Of a stretch of 64,000 bases of DNA, positions 20,757 to 31,540 are shown piece after piece. The notes below the pieces were generated by a model. That model ran no database searches. It saw nothing but the letters and a program-made list of their open reading frames with translations, and had not been told where the DNA came from. A program made the translations under genes and the position numbers. This DNA comes from Owenia fusiformis. Its lineage: Eukaryota; Annelida; Polychaeta; Sabellida; Oweniidae. Numbering within the stretch: position 1 is the first letter of the stretch; each line of letters begins with the position of its first letter. The DNA lies in contig CAIIXF020000010.1 of the NCBI GenBank assembly GCA_903813345.2, forward strand, positions 5,695,169 through 5,759,168, read 5' to 3'.

Positions 20757-22980
20757 TTTCAAAAGGTGGAGTGAACTATAGTACCTAGTTTAGTCAATAG
20801 AGGGAATAGTTATCTGTCCCCGGGAAAGTTTCCCCGGGAATTGTTACTCCAACTGAGTAATTCAGTCAGTAAATTGGCTTACACTACGATATAATTTCAA
20901 TCCCAGCATTCTTTTGTATTATGTATGCGTTCTATGTGCAACATTGGACAGTTTATACCAACACGTTTCACTCGTCGGGAGACGTGTACGTTGATAAGTT
21001 GCACTTTCAATATTGCAATTATTTGGCCTTTTTAAATTTACAACTTTGACCACATTGGCGGATCCAGATGAAAATCTACGGCCCATGTTTTGAACATTTG
21101 ACCTAAAAAGGCCAAATTATGGCCAAAATGCCCATTTTCGAGGCCCTATGTAATTTTTGAGAAAAACAATTTTTGGGGCCCTACAATTTTTTTCTAAGCC
21201 CAGGAAGGGGGGGGATTGGTCTGGATCCGCCAGTGGACCATGTATGATTTCAAAAATAGGCTTATAGCTAAATACGATGAACCCCATTAGAACTCCACTA
21301 TGCCGTTATTTTCATGATTTACGATTTAAGTGCGCTATGTGCATTCGTTTCTCAGAAAATATCGTCAATTACGATTCGCGGATTGACGATTTTTGTTCTC
21401 TACGATGTTGTCCACGATTTTCCAAATTCTGTTTCTCGAAGCACTTCGTCAATAAAATCGGACAGCAATATAACAAAAACAGTTTTATTCGCGTCATCTT
21501 TGAAAATTACTTTTACTAAAGAGATCATAGAGAGAAGGTGAAATTTGCCTTGATGTTGTATTGTTATTGTGTTGTCCTGTATTGTATAACATGCCACGAC
21601 AGCCTGGCATCGCAAATCAGTAAACAAAAGTTGAAATAAACATTCTTACAAAATGTGTTCTACAAGTGAAGGTAAAGTTGCACTTTCGACCAGGAAGGCC
21701 CCTTTCTTGGTCGCAGACGCATTTAGCGTTAAAATAAATATGAAGACAATATTTTCCAAATACGGTTCTTTTAATTCAGAACATAGATTATGTTAGGCAG
21801 ATTTTTTTACAAAAGAGTGTCTTCAGGAAACCTAGGACAACTCCGTCTAACACCGCTGGCCCTTATTCATCAGCTAAGTCGTGATCAACACAGCCTTCTC
21901 TCTCGAGCGTTAGATAAAGAATCACCCTATGATCGCATAGAATGAACGGAGGAGGGGATGCCGGAATTTCTGCAAAATTCAACAAATCTGGAAGATTTAT
22001 TTTTTCAAGAAAAGTTAAAGTTGAAAAGTTAAGAAGTTGAAAGTTGAATTGCAAAATGAATAAGTGCACGGTATGGTAAAATGTGTTAGGTATTCTAGGA
22101 TTTTTGTTTGAACTGATACGCCTCTAAGATATGAGATCTATTAAAGGGCATATCGTTATCAACGTGTAAAAGTGAAGTTTTTGCTATAAATCACGCAACA
22201 ATGGTCTACACGACCTGTAATTAATACTTGTAAGGGGCGTTATTATCGCAAAACTTAAATGTCATTTGTGAATACGGTGGTATGATCTTCCATTGTGTGT
22301 TTCGTATGGAGAGCACACCCCCATCTTGCTTCACCAAGCTTCGGACCTATCCTCATAGAACGTAGAGATTGCGCGTGGGAACCGACGATACACGCCCCCC
22401 CCCGTCCTTAACATTTCGAACGAATGAAACATTTAGAAACTAAAAAAACGAAGTCTAACGTATAGAACTTTAAAAAGGAAATCACGAAATATTTTCCTTA
22501 GACATACAGTTTGGACAATATGAAATAGATAGCAACATAATACAGCGCATCATTGAAAAAGTATACCGTCCTCTTTCTTGTTCATACGAGATTTGAATCA
22601 GGCATTTGGAGACCGATATGCATTGAACTGACATGATAGATAGATAATATTACGGACGCTTTCATGATTTTAATTTACCTACACATACAGCAAACATTTG
22701 TTTAAAATAAGCTTTAAGAAGAAGAATGGACAAGCCTTCTAATGGTGTGCTGATAATATGGTCAAATATTTTATAGAATAACAAAAAATCTACTAAGTGT
22801 TGTCAATCTGCGGAAAGGTTTGTTTTAGTTCTGGTAAAATGTAGATAACAGTATTTGTAATAATTAGCTTAATTTCTTAGAGAAGGCCTATGAAGTTTTG
22901 GATTAATGGATGGACCCCATGAATTTGTTTATTAGAAAAATAAAGTTACATTTTAATAATCTGCCAAGATTTATTAAAAG
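20757..22980. repeat. Dispersed repeat family R, copy 1
   Basis: Text from TTTTCAAAAGGTGGAGTGAA (about 20757) through CTGTCCCCGGGAAAGTTTCC and CAATTTACTGACTGAATTAC (on the other strand) to about 22950 is also present at 33845-35160, estimated at about 85% identity with indels. A third partial copy lies at 41755-42030. No protein is encoded. The family may be a large non-autonomous transposon or part of segmental duplications. Confidence 0.6.
21053..21235. mobile_element. 183-bp TIR element with 5-bp target duplication GACCA
   Basis: The ends are CATTGGCGGATCCAG (left) and CTGGATCCGCCAGTG (right), inverse of each other except one base. GACCA flanks both sides (21048-21052 and 21236-21240). 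The interior is rich in AAATTTTTG and GGCCC words and has no frame. The copy at 34143-34337 has the same flanks, so the two were copied along with their surroundings. Confidence 0.7.
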
Positions 22981-22998
22981 TTCCAAAATAGCAGAGAT

Positions 22999-23700
22999 AT
23001 GTTAATAATTAAGGCCATCGAAGGGCATGCGTTGATCAAAACTGGTCTTTCTGAGTTCATTTTTAGGAACGATAAAACTTTCTACCAAATACACAACACA
23101 ATCAGACACTACCAACCACCTCATCCGACTAGGCACAACCTGCTACTCAACCAGCAACAACAGAACACAAATCATTATAGAATTAACATAACGCAATGGG
23201 GCACAATCTGACACGAAACCAATGCCAGACAAAAAAAACTTATAGAGATAACGATTGTCAAACTGATAAAACACAATTAGGCACAACCAATAAAATACAA
23301 CCAATTCTCATCGATCAAACTTGAGGTAACACCAGTCACATACATGGACACAGCCAATTGCAAATATCTTACCGGACTGGGCACAACCTGCCAAGCGATC
23401 AATATAATACAATCGCAACACAACCCATTAGAAAACTTACGTTTTACGAACCACAACCTCAACCTATCATTTAACTAAATTATTTAGGCACTACCTGACA
23501 CAAACCTACCATAACACAACCAGGCTCAACCAAATACTCAATTTATTATACTCGATTAAATCAAACAAAACACAATAAGGCACAACCAATGAAACACAAC
23601 GAAACGGTGATATCAGTATATCCAACTAATCTTCTCTAATTAGAGATAACAACACAACACAATCGTGGACAACCTGATACATACCCCCATACATACATAC
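22999..23700. repeat. A/C-rich strand-skewed repeat, copy 1
   Basis: The + strand is strikingly poor in G and packed with CACAACC/GGCACAACC/AACACAATC words (for example GGACTGGGCACAACCTG near 23375). A diverged copy in the same orientation lies at 30840-31540. Short open frames here reflect scarcity of stops in A/C-rich text and are not genes. Confidence 0.7.
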
Positions 23701-23743
23701 CTTAACCTGCGTTAAAATAATTATAATATTGATGGAAAGGTAA

Positions 23744-24072
23744 CTTGACTTTATTTCCAATACCCTGAAATTTTCCCAATTTTTTCCTCGAATACAAAAG
23801 GTTGAAAATCGATGATAAACCTACCATTTTCCATTGGTTAACATGGGAATGTCGTTTTTCAAAAATTCATCAAGTTTATCATCAATTTTCGACCTATTGA
23901 CACTGAGGAAATTGAGAAATTTTGGAGATATTGGAAATAAAGTCAAATTACGTTTCAAGCAATAGTTTAAGTATTTTCATCGCATGTTAAGTAAATAAAA
24001 ATTCAAAAGTAAAGAGACTTTAAGACGTAGTTCAATGGGGAGCTAAGGTTGCCAAACTTATGGAGGGGAGTG
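23744..24072. repeat. Foldback repeat, GACTTTATTTCCAATA family
   Basis: Inverted arms TTGACTTTATTTCCAATA (23744) and TATTGGAAATAAAGTCAA (about 23929-23946) flank a mirrored interior. A tail containing CAATGGGGAGCTAAGGTTGC follows. Related sequence forms the arms of the element at 37412-38190. Confidence 0.6.
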
Positions 24073-25238
24073 TAAGTTACTAGAGAGGTTAAGCTACACG
24101 TATTTGACAAAACTTGAACGTGAACTTCAATGCGCACGCAGATACATGACGTCAGATTTGTTTATTTCCTGTGGGCCAGCGTGAATTTTACAGGTTTTTA
24201 CATGAGATTATCATATTCGTGCAATTTACAGACGCGTATTCAACAAAACATGAACGTGTACTTCTATGCGCGCGCAGGAAAATGACGTCAGATTAGTCTA
24301 CTTTCTACAGGTAAGCGTGAAAGTTACAGGTTTTTACGTGTAGATGAGTGATTACACGTCGCTCATTACGTGATTGATTTTAGCTATGTTTTAGGATGGC
24401 CCGGGGGCCCATATTTGATACAAACACTATTGCTTGTTATATCGGTAAACCCCAAATCTTTATTGGAAATAAAGAATACATTTTAGAGATTAAATGACAA
24501 CTTCAAATGTGATCGTTTGTTCATTCCGTACAATATAAATAGGCAGGGCTAATTTGATTCCCGGGGCTTGGTACAATATGTATACTAATCGAAATGAAAT
24601 GACAACCAGGGCCTACGATTGCCTTATCACTACATTTGATTTGCCTGAATCTGAATGACTGAATGGCCTGAATTGATTGCAAATTAAATAATGTCACAAT
24701 TAATATGACACAAATGGTATATCACATCAAATGTGCAAATATAAAGTATCGATCAATCGATTCAGGTCATGCTTAAAATTAAAAGATTGTACGTTTTTTC
24801 ATCATTTTTTCTACAAAATGGCTAAAGAAAAATGCTTCAAAAGCAACTTTTACACTTATGAAATCCCATACAACTTTGTAAATCCAAAGATTATACTGTT
24901 ATGTTTCATTAATTAATAACATATTTGGATAAGATGTAGGGATGTGTAGGATGCAAATGGATTTTGACGGACACACAAAGACTTCCTGGTGTGGCATCTC
25001 TACCCCTGTACACTTTATGGTTGAATATTGGCCCTAATAAGTGGCCCATTCATCAATACAGTGCTGAATATAGGTCAACAAGATACTAGTGTACATGTCA
25101 ACAATAAAAGCAGAATATTCATTTGAAAAATCAGATGAATTTATTTTGTTCATGGGGAGATTATAATGGAAGGCGCACTAGATCATTTAATTGTGGTTGA
25201 ATATGAAATAAAGCAAAAATAAAAAACAAAATGTTTTG

Positions 25239-25310
25239 ATGCAACTAGATTCGAACCCAGGCCTAACGGACACTAGTCCGAGGTGCTATCCATTACACCA
25301 TAGAAACATG
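25239..25310 (-). pseudogene. tRNA-like sequence in foldback arm
   Basis: On the minus strand a Pol III A-box-like GGTGTAATGGATAGCAC and a B-box-like GGGTTCGAATC are correctly spaced, as in a tRNA. The acceptor stem does not pair and the anticodon arm is unusual. A second, inverted copy on the plus strand (about 25549-25600, TGGTGTAATGGTTAGCAC) has lost its B box. This is probably a tRNA pseudogene or tRNA-derived SINE head carried by the foldback element. Confidence 0.5.
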
Positions 25311-26626
25311 ACCCTCAGTCACAGGCACCACATGAATATAGCTCCACGTCCACTGACATGGTTTCAGACGTGTAGCTTTAACAGAAAATAGAGAGGTTAA
25401 GCTACACGTATAAATGCAAACCGTGAACCTGAACGCGTAGGTCCACGCTCAAGTACACGTTTAAGAAAATTTTCTGTTAAGCTACACGTCTGAAACCATG
25501 TCAGTGGACGTGGAGGTATATTTATGTGGTGTCTGTGTTTAAAGGTAATGTCTCGATGGTGTAATGGTTAGCACTTCGGACTCGTGTCCGTTGGGCCTTT
25601 ATTTTTGCTTTATTTCATATTCAACCACAACTAAAGGGTCTTGTGCACTCCATTGTCCCCATGAACAAAATGAATCTTTCTTTAGGTGTAACATAAAGAA
25701 TACAATGTCACATAATAATTTGGAAATATAAAGCGTGGGCTGAGGTTGAGGTCATTAAGTTCAGCAAGGGTATATTGACTTGACATTGGATGTGATCTAT
25801 TGACTACTGACAAAAATACCTAAAATACACTATGACCTAAATCAATTTCAATGTAAATGATTTCACAATATGACACAAATGGTATATCACATCAGATGTG
25901 CAAATACAAAGTTTGCAATCGATTCAGGTCATACTTCAAATTAAAAGATTATACATTTTTCATCATTTTTTCCTACAAAATGGCTATAGAAAAATTCTTC
26001 AAAAGCAACTTTTACACTTATGAAATCCCATACAACTTTGTAAATCCAAAGATTATACTGTTATGTTTCATTAATTAATAACATATTTGGATACAATGTA
26101 GGGATGTGTAGGATACAAATGGATTTTGACGGACACAAAGATACTTCCTGGTTTGGCATCTCTACCCATGTACACTTTATGATTCAATATTGGCCCTAAT
26201 AAGTGGCCCATCATCAATACACTGCTGAGTATAGGTCAACAAGATACTAGTGTACATATAAATGTAATAATGAAAGCAGTATATTTATTTTGAAAAATCA
26301 GATGAATTTATTTTTGTTCATGGGGAGATCATAATGGAGGGCGCACTAGATCCTTTCTTGCCCTGGTTGTCATTTCATTTTGTTTAGTATACATATTGTA
26401 CTAGGCCCGGGTATCAAATTGGCCTTGCCCATTTATATTGTACGGAATGAACAAACGATCACATTTGAAGTTGTCATTTACCCATTAAAATGTATTCTTA
26501 TTTCCAATTAAGGATTGGGGTTTACCAATATAACAAGCAAGATTGTCTTATCAAATATGGGCTCCTGGGCCATCCTAGAACATAGCTAAAATCGATCACT
26601 TAATGAGCGACGTGTAATCACTCATC

Positions 26627-27905
26627 CACGGTGTATAACCCAAACGCTCCTACATGCACGACGGAGCGTTTCATTTACGCGGAAACGCTCCGAAGCGAAA
26701 TAAAATGGCGGCTAATGAAGATTCCACTATGACCGTAAGTATTGTTTTTCTCGTTTCTCTTACATATCATATGTTATGGTGAAATATTATGTACCATTCG
26801 ATGAACAATACCGTGAGCGAAGATCTTATTTATTCAACTTCTGGTGGTAAACTGTCATTTGCTTGATCAAAGCTCCGTAGTGTAGCTCGAACGAATCTGA
26901 AGATGACGATTTGACCACAAATTACGAATTAAACTAGTATTTCTATGAACACGTTGATCTTTCTGTTAAAGTAGTAGATCACAAACTCGTATATTTTCAT
27001 TTCCTAAAATCCCAGTCCGAATCCATTACTTGTTCTCGAGAAATCGCTTGTTTTCCTCGAAACGCTCCGTCGATTTAGAACACAATTTTAGAAACGCTCT
27101 TACCATTTTGTTTTGATATCATTTTCAGATTATTAGAGAAGAGTTCCGAACCGAATCTATCTCTCAAAAACGTGTTGTACTTGTTAGGCAAATTGAAACA
27201 TCTGAACCTGGTGGTGCTAAACGTGCAACTAGCTGATTTAAGCCTACATTAGATGATGTCATGCCTACACATATGTGCTAAATCATAAAACGAAAATTTA
27301 CATGTGAATTAATCTTTCTTTTTTTGATGCCAAGGGGTATAATAGATCTTTTTTCTCTTCCTGAAAAGGAAAGGCAAGCTATATATTTCCTAAACTGATC
27401 TAGACTACCGGAGCGTTTCCAGTTCACTGTGTTAACCAGATCGGAGCGTTTCTTGAATGTGAGAATGTCATCATTTTTAAGACTGGATTTTCGGTCATCA
27501 AATCACTATTACGATAATGTATGGTGCGTTGAAGCATTGGAATTTGACTAAAATATACGTTGGTGCTCTACTCTTGGCTCAACTAATCACATGTATCGAC
27601 AAAAGAGGTTTTTACCGGTAAAATGACAAATACGTTTTTGAATTTTGATAACTATACTGCTTAGTACAGCTCTTCCTAATTGCATCAAACGTCAACAGCC
27701 AGCCAAGTACAACATGAATATCACACCCATCGAATGGTATACTCGAAATATGTAACTCATACCTCTTATTTCCATTATTGGGGAAATTGTCAGACGGCTC
27801 ATCATTCCCGCCAACCAGTTTTCCTACTCCGGAGCGTTTCTTTGTTTAATTTCAGTAATGAAACGCTCCGTTGTGCATGTAGGAGCGTTTGGGTTATACA
27901 CCGTG
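26627..27905. mobile_element. 1.28-kb TIR element, CACGGTG ends, 5-bp target duplication TCATC
   Basis: Terminal inverted repeats of about 49 bp with one mismatch start with CACGGTGTATAACCCAAACG. TCATC flanks both ends (26622-26626 and 27906-27910). The opposite arm of the host palindrome (about 24336-24345) has the same neighbourhood with a single copy of this pentamer, so it is the unoccupied site. Termini beginning CAC and a 5-bp duplication fit the Transib/RAG-like superfamily; other cut-and-paste families usually give 2, 3, 4 or 8 bp. That assignment is inference, as no transposase is present. The element carries ten copies of a GGAGCGTTTC word and a tiny spliced frame. Confidence 0.75.
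26705..27236 (+). CDS. Mini spliced reading frame inside the CACGGTG element
   Basis: ATG at 26705 in the context AAAATGGCG opens a 30-nt exon (MAANEDSTMT) ending at a consensus donor GTAAGT (26735). An acceptor ATTTTCAG at 27121-27128 leads, in phase 0, to 35 more codons (IIREEFRTES ... KRATS) and TGA at 27234-27236. The 45-residue product has no recognised domain. It could be a captured host gene start, the 5' remnant of the autonomous element's transposase gene, or chance. Good splice sites and start context in a deletion-derived element favour one of the first two. Confidence 0.35.
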
Positions 27906-28256
27906 TCATCTACACGTAAAAACATGTAACTTTCACGCTAACCTGTAGAAAGTAGACTAATCTGACGTCATTTTCCTGCGCGCGCATAGAAGTACACGTT
28001 CATGCTTTGTTGAATACACGTCTGTAAATTGCACGAATATGATAATCTCATGTAAAAACCTGTAAACTTCACACTGGCCCACAGGAAATAAAAAAATCTG
28101 ACGTCATTTATCTGCGCGCGCACTGAAGTTCACGTTCAATTTTTGTTTAATACGTGTAGCTTAACCTATCTAATTTTCTTAAACGTGTACTTGAGCGTGG
28201 ACTTACGCGTTCAGGTTCACGGTTTACATTTATACGTGTAGCTTAACCTCTCTATT

Positions 28257-29280
28257 GTTACGTACACGAAACGAGTTAGAAGTAAGGCATCACATCGACG
28301 ATTTTTACTGGGGAGAAACGTGATGCAAAAACATAGTGTTTTGGCATCAAGATGGCCAAGCTTCAGGTCCAGGTGATGGGTCTTCGAAAGATATTTTGTT
28401 TTCCCCATTTAAACCCATTTCTTGGACGAGTTTCTCAATAATCGTATAAGGCACTTAAGACACGATCTATAATGTTTAAAATGTTCTTAGTTTAGATCTA
28501 GCATCATCAAAAAATGAAAAATTCACTGTTTTAGTTCCTCGATTTTGATGCAAAAACACCACACCTAAGCTGCAAAAACACTTTTTAATATTATGTCCAG
28601 TGATGCACAAACACCAATTAATGGCAGATTGTTGAACCACATTATGGGCATTCATAGACTATTAATTAATCAATCGTATCATTTCAAAGAACATAAATCC
28701 TTAGGAACAGATTTGAAATGCTACTGTAAACTAGGGCAACCGAGTCAATTAATATCATTTAACACCTTTCAGGCAATCATGGCTCGGAGAACATGAGATT
28801 TCTGAGACGGATACTAGATGAAAAGACAAGGAGCTTTATATAAATCACACCACTTTGGTCTGAAATTTTCGGGCCTCATTGAGCAAAAATGAGGACCGGG
28901 GTAACAGGAATGATGGTCCCCTACTCTAGGAATGATTTCCCCCCGAACCCTTCCCCCTAGGAACGCCACTCCTACGCACGAATATACATATTATTGAGAC
29001 CGGAGTTTCTAAGGATATTGGTCCAGAGGAGACAATTGTCAAAACACAGTGATAATACCTTTAATCCCAGTACGCATTGTGTTTTATATAGTGCCACAGG
29101 GGCGATTCACACTCAGGGGTAAATAGAGCTTAAACTTCAGCCTGTCAGGCAGCATTTCATATCATTGTCGCATTAACATGCGTGATTAAGCAAATGACAT
29201 ATTTGGTACGTATTTACTTTGGAACAAACTCAATTAACAGATTGTGAGATATTTTGAAAATATTGTACCGCTTAACCTTA
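28257..29280. other. No gene seen
   Basis: Unique-looking AT-rich sequence after the composite foldback element. No feature could be supported. Confidence 0.5.
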
Positions 29281-30045
29281 GTCGCACATTGATCTACGGC
29301 TACCGTACGTTGTAGTTTATTAGAATCGGCATATTTTTATGGTAATCGTAGAAAATCTACGGCAGGATTACGGTCTCTGTTCGGCATATCCAGTTTTTCA
29401 CAGCCTAAGAGTCAATCATAATCATAACCCAGAGTTATAACTGTTTTAATTTCTACGGCCAACGTAGAAGTTAATCAAAAAACTCCGCATGGCTGCCGTA
29501 TGGTTGCCGCAGCAAAACTGACTCAAAGACCGAGTACATTACCAATCAAACCAATCGGCAGACGCAAGTCAACCGTAATTCAGTCAGACGTGCCACAATG
29601 GGATCTTTCTGCAATCAAGCTACGACCTGATGATTTCTACGTGAATCGCACGAATTAACGAACTCTGAGTATTTTCTACGGCTAGCCTGTATGTAATCTA
29701 CGGTCGGATCACGGTATCCGTACATATCCAGTAATTTACAGCCTGTGGAGTCACCGTACCGTAGAAATTATGACTCTGAATGTTTTCATTTCTATGATTA
29801 TTTTCACAAAATCAAAATACGACTTCCCAAGCGAATGTGACTATTAAAATATCTTATAATTACATAAAATTTTCACGGCAGACGTATGGCTATCGGGCGT
29901 AAAATGTAATAAAACCGTGCGTTCGCCGTTGCAAGTGTGACTACGGTCGTTTTACGGTTTCTGTATGGTGTATCAATATTTTAAAGGCCGTAGAGTCCCC
30001 GTAGAAATCATAAGTCAGGGTTAACTTTTTCTATTCATTGTAGAA
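29281..30045. repeat. Degenerate repeat rich in CTACGG/CGTAG words
   Basis: Three diverged blocks (about 29285-29480, 29640-29800, 29875-30040) each run from a CTACGG-GGCTA-like start through a TACGGT tract to a GTAGAAAT-like end, with CAGCCTAAGAGTC, CAGCCTGTGGAGTC and GGCCGTAGAGTC in matching positions. CpG-containing words are far denser here than in neighbouring DNA. Confidence 0.5.
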
Positions 30046-30226
30046 ATAAACAAGCCGCTGGCGGACCGTGGAAAGGTCCCGCGGTGGCTGTACATAGGCC
30101 TAGTCGACTTGCGGCTAATCCTAGAGTTTGTGGTTTACCCCTGCGACCTGTAGGATCGCTGTAAGCACCCCCGCGACCGCCTTAATTGCACTAAATTGAT
30201 CTAAATAATGATTTACTTTTTGGTTT

Positions 30227-30849
30227 TCATTTACACATTTTGCGTAGATCTTTAAAGATGCAATTTTTGATTTGGAGTTGCCATTTTGATATTTTTTCCT
30301 TTCTTCCGACAAATGTTGAATATATTGTGTAACCTATAATAAGTATTAAATTTCTAAATGCTATATCACTTTTCATGAAATGAAAACCCAGAATAAAATG
30401 TTTCCAGAGTATTTTACATTTCAATATTTTTTCCACATCCTTCCATAGTGCTTCTACTTGCTTACATTCAAAAATAAGATGTTTTGCATTTTGAATTATA
30501 TTAAATTTTGAACAATTTTGGTTAATATTAGAGTTCCATCTACATATCTCACTTCCACATGCAAAAATGTTGTGAAATAATTTAAAGTTGAATTCAGCAT
30601 ACTTTTTGTATTTCATGTTTGTCATTTCAAAGAATATATTTTATCATAAAACGTTTTATCATGAGGAATACTAAAAATATTACTCCAATGTTTTTCTAAA
30701 ACATTTCGTTCTTGTTTACTTTTTATCAATATATCATATAGCATATTTGTTTTCATCTCTTCTAATTTAATCCATTTATTATTTCCTAAAAGGAAAGTTT
30801 TCCTGTATTTTATGTTTGTGACCAGCCCTGCATGAGAACAACAGAACAC
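30227..30849 (-). pseudogene. 5'-truncated L1/Tx1-like LINE fragment
   Basis: Two minus-strand frames (30849-30622 and 30625-30227) overlap by the four bases ATGA and together resemble the region after the reverse transcriptase of L1/Tx1-type ORF2. They carry FKLFHNIFACGSEICRWN and a knuckle-like stretch with AKHLIFECKQVEALW. The frame change and missing upstream RT show a dead fragment. Upstream on its strand the fragment abuts the A/C-rich repeat. Confidence 0.6.
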
Positions 30850-31540
30850 ATTCCAATTATAAAATTAGCATGACGCAATGGGGCACAATGTGACTGTACA
30901 CGAAACCAATACCAGACAAAAACACTTAAAGAAAACCGACTGTCAAACTAAGTGACACAACACAATCAGGCACAACCAATAAAAACAACCAATCTAAAAT
31001 ACCAATATGCACAACAAATTCTCATCCAACTTGAGATAACACTAGTCACACAGATGGACACAGCCAAATACCTCACCGGACTGGGCACAACCTACTACCC
31101 GACCAATGTAATACATTCACAACACAACATTATAAAACTTACGTAATCCAATGCGCCAAAACACATTACAACCAGATTCAACCAGACAAAGAACCACAAT
31201 TCCGACTGCGCTGTCAAACTGCTACAACACAATCGAGCACAACCCAATCATAAACCAATCCAACACAGTCAACAAGATTAAACTCAACTCGACCTATCAT
31301 TTAACTAATTCATTTAGGCACTACCTGCAAAAAACCTACCATAACACAACCAGGCTTAACCAAATACTCAATTAATTAAACTCGATTAAATCAAACAATC
31401 AAAACACAATCAGGCACAACCTATGAAACGGTGATATCAGTATATCCAACTAAGCTTCTCTAAATAGAGACAACAATCAACCGGGCAACCACACAACACA
31501 ATCGTGGACCACCCGATACATACTCCTCCAACGGAACGTT
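30840..31540. repeat. A/C-rich strand-skewed repeat, copy 2
   Basis: Same family and orientation as 22999-23700. It shares GCAATGGGGCACAAT, CGAAACCAATNCCAGACAAA and ACCGGACTGGGCACAACCT in the same order. Confidence 0.7.

Larger units (their letters stand above)
24081..28256. mobile_element. 4.2-kb composite foldback element
   Basis: The left arm (24081-24345, starting TAGAGAGGTTAAGCTACACG) is the inverse of about 27906-28172. The next stretch (24346-24620) is the inverse of about 26350-26621. Between them are two direct copies of about 500 bp (24691-25190 and 25855-26355) and an inner palindrome (25140-25390 against 25455-25680) around a 75-bp core that recurs, inverted, at 28172-28256. AGAGAGGTTAAGCTACACGT thus marks the left end, the core and the right end, and GTTAC flanks both outer ends. 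A younger element (26627-27905) is inserted in the right arm. No transposase is encoded; this looks like repeated insertion of one foldback family into itself. Confidence 0.7.

Noticed and set aside
25549-25600. Plus-strand tRNA candidate (TGGTGTAATGGTTAGCAC)
   Set aside because: Only A-box-like half remains; no T arm or acceptor stem.
24731-26078. Two similar short frames (24731-24916 and 25857-26078) ending in the same 20-odd residues
   Set aside because: They lie in the two direct copies of a repeat; similarity is DNA-level, with frame-disturbing indels and no purifying pattern.
30952-31375. Open frames in the A/C-rich repeat
   Set aside because: Stops are rare in A/C-rich text; composition is Thr/Asn/Gln-heavy and no domain is visible.
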